A stretch of DNA of 64,000 nt from Bacillus altitudinis 41KF2b (GTDB taxonomy: Bacteria > Bacillota > Bacilli > Bacillales > Bacillaceae): the NCBI RefSeq assembly GCF_000691145.1, contig NZ_ASJC01000006.1, positions 62,001 to 126,000 of the forward strand, written 5' to 3'. The translations under genes and the position numbers were made by a program. Below, one piece after another: positions 15,829 through 24,517 of the stretch. Position 1 is the first letter of the stretch. Every line of letters starts with the position of its first letter. The notes under the pieces are model-generated. The model was not told where the DNA came from, did not search any database, and worked only from the letters and a program-made list of their open reading frames with translations.

Positions 15829-17337
15829 TTGAATACTTTACAGGCATTACTAAACGACAGAATGGAACGCTCTTCACAAATTGAAGCGGTAACTGGCGGA
15901 GGTGTGTCTTATACATTTGAAGAATATGCAAAACGCATTGATCAGCTGGCGCATTACTTACATCGTAAAGGAATTCGAAAAGGTGACCGGGTGTGCTTTA
16001 TTTGTCAAAACCATCATCACTTTTCTACGATTATGCTGGCAGCCATTAAAGCAGGTGCTGTCGCCGTACCGCTTAGCTGGCAGCTTACCTCTTTTGAGCT
16101 AGAAGGTATCTTGAAAAAAGCAGAGCCAAAGGCTTTATTTTTTGACCGTGAATTCCGTGACATCATTGCGGCAGTGAATGTGTCTTTAGAAGATTGTCTC
16201 ATGGTGGAATCTGGTGTCAATGCGAAAACAACACAGCTGTTTGAAGACATATTGGCGTCTAATGATGGAAGTGATCTTGCTGAACAGGTATCAGAAGAAG
16301 ATTTGGCCATGATTTTATTCACCTCAGGTACAACAGGCAATCCAAAAGGCTGTATGGTCGGACATGGACGAATCTATCAATTTTTAACACGACGTGGGAA
16401 TCGAGGATTTGATCTGAAAGGAAAACGGTACTTGGCAAGTCATCCGCTGTATCATATGAGTTCTATTAATCACTTGATTGCAGCTGCAATAGAAGGATAT
16501 ACGTTAGTCTTCTTACATGATGCAACACCGAAACGCATTTTAGAAACGATTGAGAAAGAAAGAATTACGTTTATGATGGCTTTTCCATCAGCTTATACGT
16601 ACATGCTAGAAGAAATGAAGCGCAGTTCGTACGATCTCTCATCTTTTGAAATTGCGATTTCTGGTGGTACGAAGGTACCGGTACGCTTAATTAGAGATTA
16701 CAAAGAAGTAGGCATTCAGATGATGCATGGCTACGGAAGTACGGAAGCGTGGGTTGTGAGTGCGTGGCATCCAGCGATGGGTGAGGATAAGATGGGCTCT
16801 GCTGGTAAAGTGGATCCGGATGTAGAAGTCAAAATCGTGCATCCTGAGACAGAGGAGGCGCTCCCAGCTGGAGAAATTGGCGAGGTCGTCATGAGAAGCC
16901 CATTTTATTTCTTAGGCTACTATCATCAACCTGAAGCGACAGAGAAAGTGCTCAAAGATGGCTGGTTCCATATGGGGGATGCAGGCTATTTGGATGAAGA
17001 CGGTTTTCTTTACATCACAGGGAGATACAAAGATGTGATTCTATACGGTGGGGATAATATTTATCCTGACCAAGTGGAAGAGGTCATTGATCAAATTCCA
17101 GGTGTAATTGAATCTGCTGTCATTGGGGTACCAGATGACTTATATGGTGAAGTACCAAGTGCATATATCGTAAAAGACGAATCTGTCGATTTCTGCGAAG
17201 AAGATGTGTTGAATTACTGCAAGGAACGTTTAGCAGATTACAAAGTGCCATCCATTCATTTCACGCACGATCTGCCAAAAAATAAACTTGGTAAAATCAT
17301 GAAGAAAGATTTACGTGAATTGGTTGTGAATGCGTAG
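15829..17337 (+). CDS. Acyl-CoA synthetase / AMP-dependent ligase
   Basis: A 502-residue ANL-superfamily adenylate-forming enzyme. The P-loop-like motif A3 is MILFTSGTTGNPKGCMVGH; A5 is MMHGYGSTEAW; the A7/A8 hinge region is GWFHMGDAGYLDEDGFLYITGRYKDVILYGGDNIYP; and the A10 lysine is in KNKLGKIMKKDL. It activates a carboxylic acid to acyl-AMP and then acyl-CoA; fatty, aryl or dicarboxylic acid substrates are all possible. TTG 15829 follows TTTGGAG by 9 nt and gives the usual N-terminus; the frame is open back to TTG 15799. The divergent MarR gene probably controls it. Confidence 0.85.
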   Translation: MNTLQALLNDRMERSSQIEAVTGGGVSYTFEEYAKRIDQLAHYLHRKGIRKGDRVCFICQNHHHFSTIMLAAIKAGAVAVPLSWQLTSFELEGILKKAEPKALFFDREFRDIIAAVNVSLEDCLMVESGVNAKTTQLFEDILASNDGSDLAEQVSEEDLAMILFTSGTTGNPKGCMVGHGRIYQFLTRRGNRGFDLKGKRYLASHPLYHMSSINHLIAAAIEGYTLVFLHDATPKRILETIEKERITFMMAFPSAYTYMLEEMKRSSYDLSSFEIAISGGTKVPVRLIRDYKEVGIQMMHGYGSTEAWVVSAWHPAMGEDKMGSAGKVDPDVEVKIVHPETEEALPAGEIGEVVMRSPFYFLGYYHQPEATEKVLKDGWFHMGDAGYLDEDGFLYITGRYKDVILYGGDNIYPDQVEEVIDQIPGVIESAVIGVPDDLYGEVPSAYIVKDESVDFCEEDVLNYCKERLADYKVPSIHFTHDLPKNKLGKIMKKDLRELVVNA

Positions 17338-17404
17338 GACCTATTCTGCTATAATGAAATTTGAATGATTTTTTTGTTTTTCTAACGTTTTGGAGGGAAA
17401 GGGT

Positions 17405-18787
17405 TTGCGACATATACTTCGTAAGAAACACATTCACGATTTGTTAGAACAGAGCAGACAGCAAAAGGTAAAGAAAACACTGGGCGGGCTTGATCTCACG
17501 CTCCTTGGCATAGGGGCTGTGATTGGGACGGGGGTCATGGTGTTAACCGGAATTACAGCAGCTAAGGATGCAGGACCGGCTGTTATTTTCTCCTTTGCGA
17601 TTGCAGCGATTGTGTGCAGTTTAGCAGCACTTTGTTATGCAGAAATGGCTTCTGCGCTGCCTGTGTTCGGCAGTGCGTACACTTATTCATATACCACAAT
17701 GGGTGAGCTCGTAGGTCATCTCATGGGATGGACGTTATTATCTGTTTATATGCTGACTGCTTCAGCTGTAGCGAGTGGCTGGTCGAGTTATTTTAACAGC
17801 CTGCTGGAGGGGTTTGGAATCTCAATTCCACATCAATTTTTAGCTGGTCCAGAACAAGGCGGATATATGAATTTGCCAGCAATTATTATTGCTTTACTCA
17901 TTGCGTGGATCCTATCTAGAGGAACGAAAGAAAGTAAAAAATTCAATAATATCATGGTGTTTGTGAAACTTGGCATTATTGTTCTTTTCATTGTAGTAGG
18001 TGGTTTTTATGTGGAGCCAGCCAATTGGCAGCCGTTCATGCCGTTTGGTACGGAAGGGATTATTGCTGGAGCCGCTGCTGTGTTTTTTGCCTTTTTAGGA
18101 TTCGATGCCATTTCGGCTTCTGCAGAAGAGGTGAAAAATCCACAGCGGAACCTGCCAATTGGCATTATTGGTTCATTGCTCATTTGTACGATCATTTATA
18201 TTGTCGTTTGTTTGGTCATGACAGGCATGGTGCACTATACGAAGTTGAATGTGACAGAGGCGATGTCTTATGTATTGCAAAGTGTCCATCAACATAGCGT
18301 AGCTGGTATTATTTCTGTCGGTGCTGTGATTGGATTGATGGCTGTGATTTTCGCCAATAATTATGCAGCAACTCGAATTGCTTTTGCGATGGGGCGGGAC
18401 GGGCTCTTGCCTAAAGTGTTTTCAAAAACAAACAAAAGTGATACACCTGTTGCGAGTATATGGGTGATTGGCGGGATGACAGCTGTTATTTCAGGGTTTA
18501 TTGATTTGAAGGATCTGTCCAACCTAGCCAATATCGGTGCATTATTAACGTTTGCGATGGTGAGTTTATCCGTACTCATTTTGAGAAAGACACATAAACA
18601 GCTGGAAAGGGGATTTCGGGTTCCGTTTGTACCGGTTTTGCCAATTATCTCGATGGGCTGTTGTGTGTTTCTGATGCTCAATTTACCAGGCCGGACATGG
18701 CTGTACTTCGGGGTTTGGCTGATTATCGGTGTCGTCATGTACGCAGCGTATTCTAACAAACACAGTGAATTAGCGAAATCTGCTTGA
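17405..18787 (+). CDS. APC-family amino acid permease (YfnA/BcaP-like)
   Basis: A 460-residue permease with 12 or so helices of the cationic/branched-chain subgroup (CAT/YfnA type). The first helix carries LGGLDLTLLGIGAVIGTGVMVLTG, and the mid-protein segment FAFLGFDAISASAEEVKNPQRNLPIGI is conserved in that subgroup. It is likely a proton symporter for a neutral amino acid. TTG 17405 is chosen because TTTGGAGGG lies about 9 nt upstream; TTG 17390 would overlap that ribosome-binding site. It follows the ligase gene by 67 bp without a terminator, so the two may be co-transcribed. It ends in a terminator. Confidence 0.85.
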   Translation: MRHILRKKHIHDLLEQSRQQKVKKTLGGLDLTLLGIGAVIGTGVMVLTGITAAKDAGPAVIFSFAIAAIVCSLAALCYAEMASALPVFGSAYTYSYTTMGELVGHLMGWTLLSVYMLTASAVASGWSSYFNSLLEGFGISIPHQFLAGPEQGGYMNLPAIIIALLIAWILSRGTKESKKFNNIMVFVKLGIIVLFIVVGGFYVEPANWQPFMPFGTEGIIAGAAAVFFAFLGFDAISASAEEVKNPQRNLPIGIIGSLLICTIIYIVVCLVMTGMVHYTKLNVTEAMSYVLQSVHQHSVAGIISVGAVIGLMAVIFANNYAATRIAFAMGRDGLLPKVFSKTNKSDTPVASIWVIGGMTAVISGFIDLKDLSNLANIGALLTFAMVSLSVLILRKTHKQLERGFRVPFVPVLPIISMGCCVFLMLNLPGRTWLYFGVWLIIGVVMYAAYSNKHSELAKSA

Positions 18788-18790
18788 GAA

Positions 18791-18826
18791 AAAGGTGCAA
18801 ATCCGTTGACGATTTGTGCCTTTTTT
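18791..18826 (+). terminator. Terminator of the permease gene
   Basis: GGTGCAAATC-cgttgac-GATTTGTGCC (two G-U pairs) followed by TTTTTT. Confidence 0.82.
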
Positions 18827-18887
18827 CATACGATTTGGGATAAGCTATATAAGAGATAATGAACGGAACAAGAGGAGGATGAGGGAA

Positions 18888-19253
18888 ATGATCAGCGTTA
18901 GTCCTTATATTGTCGTAGAAGACGTCAAAGAATCTCTTCAATATTATCAAGGAATTTTTGGCGGAGATATTCGTATCTTAAATGAACATCAAGACCGTGT
19001 ATTGCATGCTGAGCTACACCTTGGAGAATCACTGCTCCACTTTTCAGATACATTTGGCCGCACACCAAAACCAGAGAATCTTCGATTGATCATGCAGTTT
19101 GACAATGAGGAAGAGTTAAAGGCTGTATACGAGGCGCTTGAAGCTGACGGAGATGTCCTTGTGGAATTACAGGATACGTTTTTTGGCGCACTTCATGGAC
19201 AAGTACAAGATCGGAAGAATGGTCTGATATGGGTGCTGAATTATATGAAATAA
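18888..19253 (+). CDS. VOC family protein (PhnB/glyoxalase-like)
   Basis: A 121-residue vicinal-oxygen-chelate fold protein: VSPYIVVEDVKESLQYYQGIFGGDI at the N-terminus, then HAELHLGESLLHFSD, and C-terminal FGALHGQVQDRKNGLIWVLNY. These are the paired beta-alpha-beta-beta-beta modules of the PhnB-like group. Relatives include dioxygenases, lyases and drug-binding proteins; the activity cannot be assigned. ATG 18888 has AGGAGG about 9 nt upstream. Confidence 0.8.
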   Translation: MISVSPYIVVEDVKESLQYYQGIFGGDIRILNEHQDRVLHAELHLGESLLHFSDTFGRTPKPENLRLIMQFDNEEELKAVYEALEADGDVLVELQDTFFGALHGQVQDRKNGLIWVLNYMK

Positions 19254-19258
19254 ATAAA

Positions 19259-19288
19259 GACCTTCACCCTTGTGAAGGTTTTTTTGTG
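19259..19288 (+). terminator. Terminator of the VOC gene
   Basis: ACCTTCAC-cctt-GTGAAGGT followed by TTTTTT. Confidence 0.88.
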
Positions 19289-19366
19289 AGTGTTTTTATT
19301 TTCTGAAAAATGGAAAATATGCTATGTTGGAAGAATGATAAGACATGGGGAAAGGGTGGAAAAGGA

Positions 19367-20227
19367 ATGGATCAAGTTGAGTTTCAATATATTCAAACAA
19401 ACGGTATAAAGCTCCATACAGCAATGGCTGGTCCTAAAGATGGCCCACTGCTGGTCCTGCTGCATGGATTTCCTGAGTTTTGGTATGGTTGGAAAAATCA
19501 AATCCTCCCCCTAGCTGAGGCGGGGTATCGTGTCGTTGTTCCTGATCAAAGGGGATACCATCTGAGTGACAAACCAGAAGGAGTCGAATCATACGTCTTA
19601 GACAAATTAAGAGATGATATCGTGGGATTAATTAAGGCACTGAGCCCAAATCAAAAGGCCATTGTCGGCGGACATGATTGGGGTGGAGCTGTTGCTTGGC
19701 ATCTTGCTTCAACCCGTTCTCAATATGTAGAAAAATTAATCATCGTCAACATGCCGCATCCTCGTGTGATGATGAAGGTCCTTCCGTTTTATCCGCCGCA
19801 GTGGAAGAAGAGCTCTTATATCGCGTTCTTTCAGCTTCCAAATGTACCAGAGGCAGCCCTTCAAGAAAATCACTTTCAAAGACTGGATGAAGCCATTGGA
19901 CTATCTGCTAGACCTCATTTGTTTACAAAAGAAGATGTCTCAAGCTATAAGTTGGCATGGACGCAGCCGGGAGCCATTACGTCCATGTTGAATTGGTATC
20001 GAGGTATTAAAAAAGGCGGCTTTGAAAAACCGATTTCCAAACGAATTCTCGTTCCTGTCCGCATGATCTGGGGAATGGAGGACAAGTTTCTAAGCAGAAA
20101 GCTCGCAAAAGAAACGATCAAAATTTGCCCAAATGGACAGCTGATTTTTGTCGATGATGCCACTCATTGGATTAATCATGAAAAACCAGATGTTGTGAAT
20201 AAGCTCATACTCGAATTTTTAACATAA
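19367..20227 (+). CDS. yfhM: Alpha/beta hydrolase, epoxide hydrolase-like (YfhM)
   Basis: A 286-residue alpha/beta hydrolase, the length I recall for B. subtilis YfhM. The oxyanion motif is LLHGFPEFWYGW (HGXP), the nucleophile Asp is in GGHDWGGAVAW, cap-domain tyrosines are present, and the C-terminal catalytic Asp/His are in GMEDKF and DATHWINHEKP. The Asp nucleophile in place of Ser is characteristic of epoxide hydrolases and haloalkane dehalogenases; the HGFPEF motif favours epoxide hydrolase. ATG 19367 follows GGTGGAAAAGG; the open frame extends to 19310 without support. Confidence 0.85.
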   Translation: MDQVEFQYIQTNGIKLHTAMAGPKDGPLLVLLHGFPEFWYGWKNQILPLAEAGYRVVVPDQRGYHLSDKPEGVESYVLDKLRDDIVGLIKALSPNQKAIVGGHDWGGAVAWHLASTRSQYVEKLIIVNMPHPRVMMKVLPFYPPQWKKSSYIAFFQLPNVPEAALQENHFQRLDEAIGLSARPHLFTKEDVSSYKLAWTQPGAITSMLNWYRGIKKGGFEKPISKRILVPVRMIWGMEDKFLSRKLAKETIKICPNGQLIFVDDATHWINHEKPDVVNKLILEFLT

Positions 20228-20231
20228 AGAA

Positions 20232-20264
20232 ATAAGCTCTGATCATATGACCAGAGCTTATTTG
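20232..20264. terminator. Bidirectional terminator
   Basis: AAATAAGCTCTG / CAGAGCTTATTT between the convergent yfhM and glnT genes. Confidence 0.88.
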
Positions 20265-20266
20265 TT

Positions 20267-21694
20267 TTATCCGATTTGATTCTTTTTCAAGGAAACAGGT
20301 TCGTCGTCCCAGCATTCAATCTGTTCATTGTTCGGAACGGCGTTTTTATAGAAAACAGGATCTTTGCCTTCTTTTTTCTGTCGCATGTAATCCCTCAGTG
20401 CTGCAAAGGCGACTTTAGACAGCATGGTAATGGCAATGAGGTTGACGATGACCATGAGACCCATGAATAAGTCGGCCAGACCCCAAACGAGAGGAACAGT
20501 GGCAATGGCTCCGAATAGAACCATGCCAATGACAGCCACACGATAGATGTTGAGCCAAATTTTATTCGCTCCCAAGAATTCAATGTTCGTTTCACCATAG
20601 TAATAGTTACCGATTAACGTACTAAAAGCGAATAAGAAAATCATGATGGCTAGGAATCCAGAAGCCCAAGGCCCAATGTGCTGGCTTAATGAAGCCTGAG
20701 TTAGCTCAATTCCTTCCAGGTTGGTTGTTTTATACGCATCAGAGAACAGAACAAGAAAGGCTGTGCTTGTACAAATAATTAACGTATCTGTTAACACACC
20801 AAATGCTTGGATTAACCCTTGTTTGACAGGGTGGCTCGTGACAGCAGTTGCTGCTGCATTAGGCGCACTACCCATACCGGCTTCGTTTGAGAAGAGACCG
20901 CGTTTAATCCCTTGTAACAATGCTCCACCTAATGTACCGCCGGCAAACTGTTCAAATCCGAAAGCGTGTTTCACAATCGTACTGATGACGCCTGGTAATT
21001 CAGTGATATTTGTGATAATGACAAAGAAAGCAATCCCGATGTAAGCAACGGCAAGAAAAACGACAATATATTCAGATGCTTTTGCAATCGCTTTGATCCC
21101 TTTGAAAATAATGAACGCAAAAATAACAGCCATAACGATTCCGACAGTTAAACGATCTAGGCCAAAAGAGTTTTTAAAAGCGACGGTGATTGTATTTGAT
21201 TGCACTGCGTTAAAGACAATCCCAAAAGAGATCGTGATCAGGATGGCAAATAAAATCCCCATCCAGCGCTTATTTAACCCTTTTTCCATGTAATAAGCAG
21301 GTCCACCGCGGAATCCTGTTTTATCTTTTACTTTATACACCTGAGCTAGTGTACTTTCAACAAAGCTTGAAGCAGAACCGATAATCGCTACGATCCACAT
21401 CCAGAAGATTGCGCCAGGTCCACCGATCGCAATAGCGATGGCAATCCCTGTGATATTCCCTGTTCCGACACGTGCTGCCATACTGATGGCAAATGCTTGG
21501 AACGGTGAGATTCCCTCTTTTTCTTTTCTTCCTTCTTTTAGAACACGCAGCATTTCTTTCAGCATTCTGACTTGCAGGAAGCGTGATCTATATGTGAAGT
21601 AGACCCCTACTCCAAGTAACAGAGCAATGATTAGATAAGTCCAAATAAAATCATTTGTAGTTGTTAAATAAGATAGCAAAGCTTTTTCGTTCAT
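20267..21694 (-). CDS. glnT: Glutamine/sodium symporter GlnT (AGCS family)
   Basis: A 475-residue alanine/glycine:cation symporter family protein with about 10-11 helices and conserved segments AARVGTGNITGIAIAIAIGG, GGPAYYMEKGLNKRWMG and GLFSNEAGMGSAPNAAA. It is co-directional with glsA 33 bp upstream and adjacent to glnK-glnL, as in B. subtilis ybgH-ybgJ/ycbAB. The role is therefore import of glutamine for deamidation by the glutaminase. Expression should be glutamine-induced through GlnL. Confidence 0.92.
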   Translation of the reverse strand: MNEKALLSYLTTTNDFIWTYLIIALLLGVGVYFTYRSRFLQVRMLKEMLRVLKEGRKEKEGISPFQAFAISMAARVGTGNITGIAIAIAIGGPGAIFWMWIVAIIGSASSFVESTLAQVYKVKDKTGFRGGPAYYMEKGLNKRWMGILFAILITISFGIVFNAVQSNTITVAFKNSFGLDRLTVGIVMAVIFAFIIFKGIKAIAKASEYIVVFLAVAYIGIAFFVIITNITELPGVISTIVKHAFGFEQFAGGTLGGALLQGIKRGLFSNEAGMGSAPNAAATAVTSHPVKQGLIQAFGVLTDTLIICTSTAFLVLFSDAYKTTNLEGIELTQASLSQHIGPWASGFLAIMIFLFAFSTLIGNYYYGETNIEFLGANKIWLNIYRVAVIGMVLFGAIATVPLVWGLADLFMGLMVIVNLIAITMLSKVAFAALRDYMRQKKEGKDPVFYKNAVPNNEQIECWDDEPVSLKKNQIG

Positions 21695-21727
21695 AACATC
21701 ACCTCTTCGATTTCATCACTGTTCTTT

Positions 21728-22708
21728 TTAAAAAATACTGAGATCCCACTCTTTGGCGAGTTTCTTCAGCATCATGACACCGGTAATACTATTTCCACAA
21801 TCGTCAATGGCAGGACCATAAATGCCGATACCGCAGCCTGTCTGAAATGGGAATTCTCTTCTTGCGCTTGGCGGAACGCAAGCCATGATTCCTCCAGACA
21901 CACCACTTTTGGCTGGAACGCCTACGAAAGCAGCAAAATTACCAGACGCATTGTACATGCCGCATGTCAGCATCAATGCCTTTGTTAGTCTTGCGATATC
22001 TTTTGGGATGACTTGGACTTGTTTAAAGGGATGGTAGCCATCACTTGAAATAATCAGTCCAATCAAGGCGATGTCCTCTGTTGTGACCTCAATGGAACAT
22101 TGCTTTAAATACACTTCTAACGTGTCCTCGACATCTGATTCTAAGTAATTGGTTTCTTTTAAATAATAAGCAAGTGCCCGGTTGCGGTGTGCAGTTGCCC
22201 ATTCTGATTGATAAACCTCTTCATTAACAGAAGGACGCTTACCTATTAAGTTTTCGATTAAATCGAAAATATATGCTAGCTTTTCTGTAGAAGTCTTTCC
22301 AGGAAGGATGGAGGATACGGTAATAGCTCCAGCATTAATCATTGGATTAAAGGGTTTCCCTGGTTTATGCATCTCAAGGCGGTAGATGGAATTAAATGCA
22401 TCACCAGTTGGCTCTACATCTACCCGATCCAAGACGTACGGAACGCCTCTTCCTAAACAGGCAGCTATAAAGCTGATGACTTTTGAGATACTTTGCAGGG
22501 TAAAGGGAACGTCCCAATCACCATAACGTACAGATGATCCATCTGGGCCTATCACGCTGATACCAAGTTGAGAGGAATTTACTTTTCCGAGTGCTGGAAT
22601 GTAGCCAGCGTTCTGCCCGTTTTTGTAATACGGACGTATTTCTTCTGCCCATTGATCAACAGAAGACTGGCATGCGTGTTGTGTATTATTAGAAATTGCT
22701 GTTTTCAT
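21728..22708 (-). CDS. glsA: Glutaminase
   Basis: Hydrolyses glutamine to glutamate and ammonia in the cytosol. The 326-residue protein is a serine-dependent beta-lactamase-fold glutaminase. It shows FTLQSISKVISFI (catalytic Ser-X-X-Lys), NPMINAGAI, YLKETNYLESDVEDTL and the C-terminal FAAFVGVPAKSGVSGGIMACVP (KSG motif). ATG 22708 has GGAGG 6 nt upstream; the frame is open to 22762 without a ribosome-binding site. It is first in the glsA-glnT operon, with a leader of about 200 nt from the promoter at 22923-22951. Confidence 0.93.
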   Translation of the reverse strand: MKTAISNNTQHACQSSVDQWAEEIRPYYKNGQNAGYIPALGKVNSSQLGISVIGPDGSSVRYGDWDVPFTLQSISKVISFIAACLGRGVPYVLDRVDVEPTGDAFNSIYRLEMHKPGKPFNPMINAGAITVSSILPGKTSTEKLAYIFDLIENLIGKRPSVNEEVYQSEWATAHRNRALAYYLKETNYLESDVEDTLEVYLKQCSIEVTTEDIALIGLIISSDGYHPFKQVQVIPKDIARLTKALMLTCGMYNASGNFAAFVGVPAKSGVSGGIMACVPPSARREFPFQTGCGIGIYGPAIDDCGNSITGVMMLKKLAKEWDLSIF

Positions 22709-22909
22709 ACGATTCCTCCAATCAAAAATCAAAAAGTACCCTATTGAATTGGCGGATGACAAAAAATGCGATCAAATAGGCACGAAAACATGTTACACAT
22801 CTTCAAAGAACTTGTCATGCGCTGCTTGTACCACTCCTTTACACCTAAATATATGTTCAAATGAAGGCTTTGGCGGCGAAACAACAAAAAGGGTTTTTAG
22901 TGAAAAGTA

Positions 22910-22923
22910 AGAAAACGCTTACA
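22910..22923 (-). promoter_or_regulatory. cre site (CcpA) in the glsA promoter
   Basis: On the minus strand TGTAAGCGTTTTCT matches the cre consensus TGWAANCGNTNWCA at 13 of 14 positions. It spans the expected transcription start of glsA-glnT, a repressing position, which predicts carbon catabolite repression of glutamine use. Confidence 0.7.
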
Positions 22924-22951
22924 TATAGTTTCACTAAAATTATTTATTCAA
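22923..22951 (-). promoter_or_regulatory. Promoter of glsA-glnT
   Basis: Minus strand -35 TTGAAT (22951-22946), 17-bp spacer, -10 CTATAT (22928-22923). The near-consensus -35 and weak -10 suit an activator-dependent promoter. Confidence 0.6.
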
Positions 22952-22976
22952 TTTATCTTGGAAACTACACAATCTG

Positions 22977-22992
22977 ACGAAAATCTACAGAA
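22977..22992 (-). promoter_or_regulatory. Candidate GlnL binding site
   Basis: On the minus strand TTCTGT-AGAT-TTTCGT, i.e. two hexamers 10 bp apart, each with one mismatch to the direct repeat TTTTGT-N4-TTTTGT reported for B. subtilis GlnL. It is centred just upstream of the -35, as expected for activation. Confidence 0.6.
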
Positions 22993-23162
22993 AAACTTAC
23001 AAATAAAAAATCAGTCTGCATACAATTGTCTAAACAATTCCTATTATTGTAGACAATCTCCAAATCGTAGGATAGCTGAAAGGTCACCATGCCTCCTCGG
23101 AGAATAGTCATAAAAAATGATTTTGAAGAGAGAAGTAGCCGTGAAAATAATTTTTTTGCTCA

Positions 23163-23191
23163 TTGTGAAGCAAAGAGTCTCCTTGTATACT
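23163..23191 (+). promoter_or_regulatory. Promoter of glnK-glnL
   Basis: TTGTGA (23163-23168), 17-bp spacer, TATACT (23186-23191). The predicted start near 23198 supports TTG 23227 as the glnK start codon. Confidence 0.65.
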
Positions 23192-23226
23192 GTGGCTATG
23201 TAAACAGGGGAAGGGATGTCAGTCAT

Positions 23227-24513
23227 TTGAGTTTAAACCAGCTTGTCAAAAAAGACGCATTTATTTTGATTTTTATGATCGTCATTGTGCCGCTTGCGGG
23301 AGAGCTGAAGTTTTATCCTGTGAATGAAACATTTCGTATTAGTTTTGGGGCACCTGCGTTTTTCTTTTGCTTATTACTTTTAAGAAAATCAAGACCATTG
23401 CTGCCAGGGTTTTTAACAGGCGCAGCCATTGTCCTATTTCGGGTAGGTTTAGATCTTATTCAGCAAAAAGCTGATCTGGCTCTGTCATTTTATCAGCAGT
23501 TTCCAAGCTTCTTTTTTTACTTTACTTATGCTTTTCTTTTCTTTGTTGTCCGTACAGGACGTTTTAAGCAGCGTTCCATTTTTATTGGGCTGATCGGACT
23601 GATGATTGAACTGCTTGCTGATTTTGTTGAGCTGTTTGTACAATTTTTAGTGTTTGATACAACCATGACTTTCTCAAAGCTGAGTGATATGATCCTCATT
23701 GCATTTGCTCACAGCTTCGTGGTCATCAGCTTTTTTAATATGATGAGGCTGTATGAGGCACAATCAAGAGAGAAACAAATCATGAAGCAAAATGAGCATA
23801 TGATGATGGTCATTTCAAATCTATATGAGGAAACAGTTCATTTAAAAAAAACGTTAAATCATACAGAGCACATAACGCAAGAATCCTATCGGCTCTATCG
23901 TCTGCTGAATGAACATGAGGCGGGAAGGAAAGTGAGTCAGGAGCTGCTCAAGCTTGCAGGGGAAATACATGAAGTCAAAAAGGACAATCAGCGTATTTAC
24001 GCCGGGCTTTCAAAGCTGATTTCAAAGGAAAATATGCAAGATTATATGAGGGCAGAGGATCTTGTTCAAATCGTGATTCGCATTCAAGAGAAATATGCGC
24101 TCTCTCTCGGGAAGAACATTTCCTTTACATCTGATATAAAAGGCATTCACTTGCATGAGTATCATGTGTTCATTTTCTTATCGCTGATTAATAATTTAAT
24201 GGCAAATGCAGTTGAAGCAATCAAGCATGATGGAGCCATCTCACTCGTATTAAAAGGGAGTCATGATAAAATAGAGATTCGAGTTGAGGATGATGGACCG
24301 GGTATTCCTGAGAAATTGAGAGAGATTGTATTTGATCCTGGATATACCTCAAAATTTGATGCATATGGAACACCGTCAACTGGGATTGGCTTATCCTATG
24401 TGAGAGAGCTGGTTCAAGAGCTGGACGGTCAAATCCAGATTGAGCAGAAAGAAACGAAGGGAACAGCTTTTCAGCTTGTCCTTCCGATAAAAAATTTAAT
24501 ACAGAGAGGGTGA
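23227..24513 (+). CDS. glnK: Glutamine-sensing histidine kinase GlnK
   Basis: Sensor kinase of the GlnK-GlnL pair that induces glsA-glnT in response to glutamine. It has 428 residues from TTG 23227: about six membrane helices in the first 190 residues, then a coiled-coil linker, then a GHKL ATPase domain. N box LINNLMANAVEAIK, G1 box VEDDGPGIPEKLRE and the FDPGYTSKFDAYGTPSTGIGLSYVRELV segment are clear. It belongs to the SpoOB-type/CitA-like kinases, with a less obvious H box. TTG 23227 follows GGGGAAGGG, and a promoter lies just upstream; the ATG at 23089 would precede that promoter. It ends 4 bp before glnL. Confidence 0.88.
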   Translation: MSLNQLVKKDAFILIFMIVIVPLAGELKFYPVNETFRISFGAPAFFFCLLLLRKSRPLLPGFLTGAAIVLFRVGLDLIQQKADLALSFYQQFPSFFFYFTYAFLFFVVRTGRFKQRSIFIGLIGLMIELLADFVELFVQFLVFDTTMTFSKLSDMILIAFAHSFVVISFFNMMRLYEAQSREKQIMKQNEHMMMVISNLYEETVHLKKTLNHTEHITQESYRLYRLLNEHEAGRKVSQELLKLAGEIHEVKKDNQRIYAGLSKLISKENMQDYMRAEDLVQIVIRIQEKYALSLGKNISFTSDIKGIHLHEYHVFIFLSLINNLMANAVEAIKHDGAISLVLKGSHDKIEIRVEDDGPGIPEKLREIVFDPGYTSKFDAYGTPSTGIGLSYVRELVQELDGQIQIEQKETKGTAFQLVLPIKNLIQRG

Positions 24514-24517
24514 GTGT

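Larger units (their letters stand above)
22709..23226. other. Divergent regulatory region between glsA and glnK
   Basis: About 520 bp with no convincing gene. It holds the glsA promoter, a cre site, a candidate GlnL site and the glnK promoter, each listed separately. The segment 22709-22909 is the long glsA leader, in which I see no known riboswitch. Confidence 0.7.

Noticed and set aside
23089..23226. N-terminal extension of GlnK from ATG 23089
   Set aside because: A TTGTGA-17-TATACT promoter lies inside it, and the extension has no membrane or domain features.
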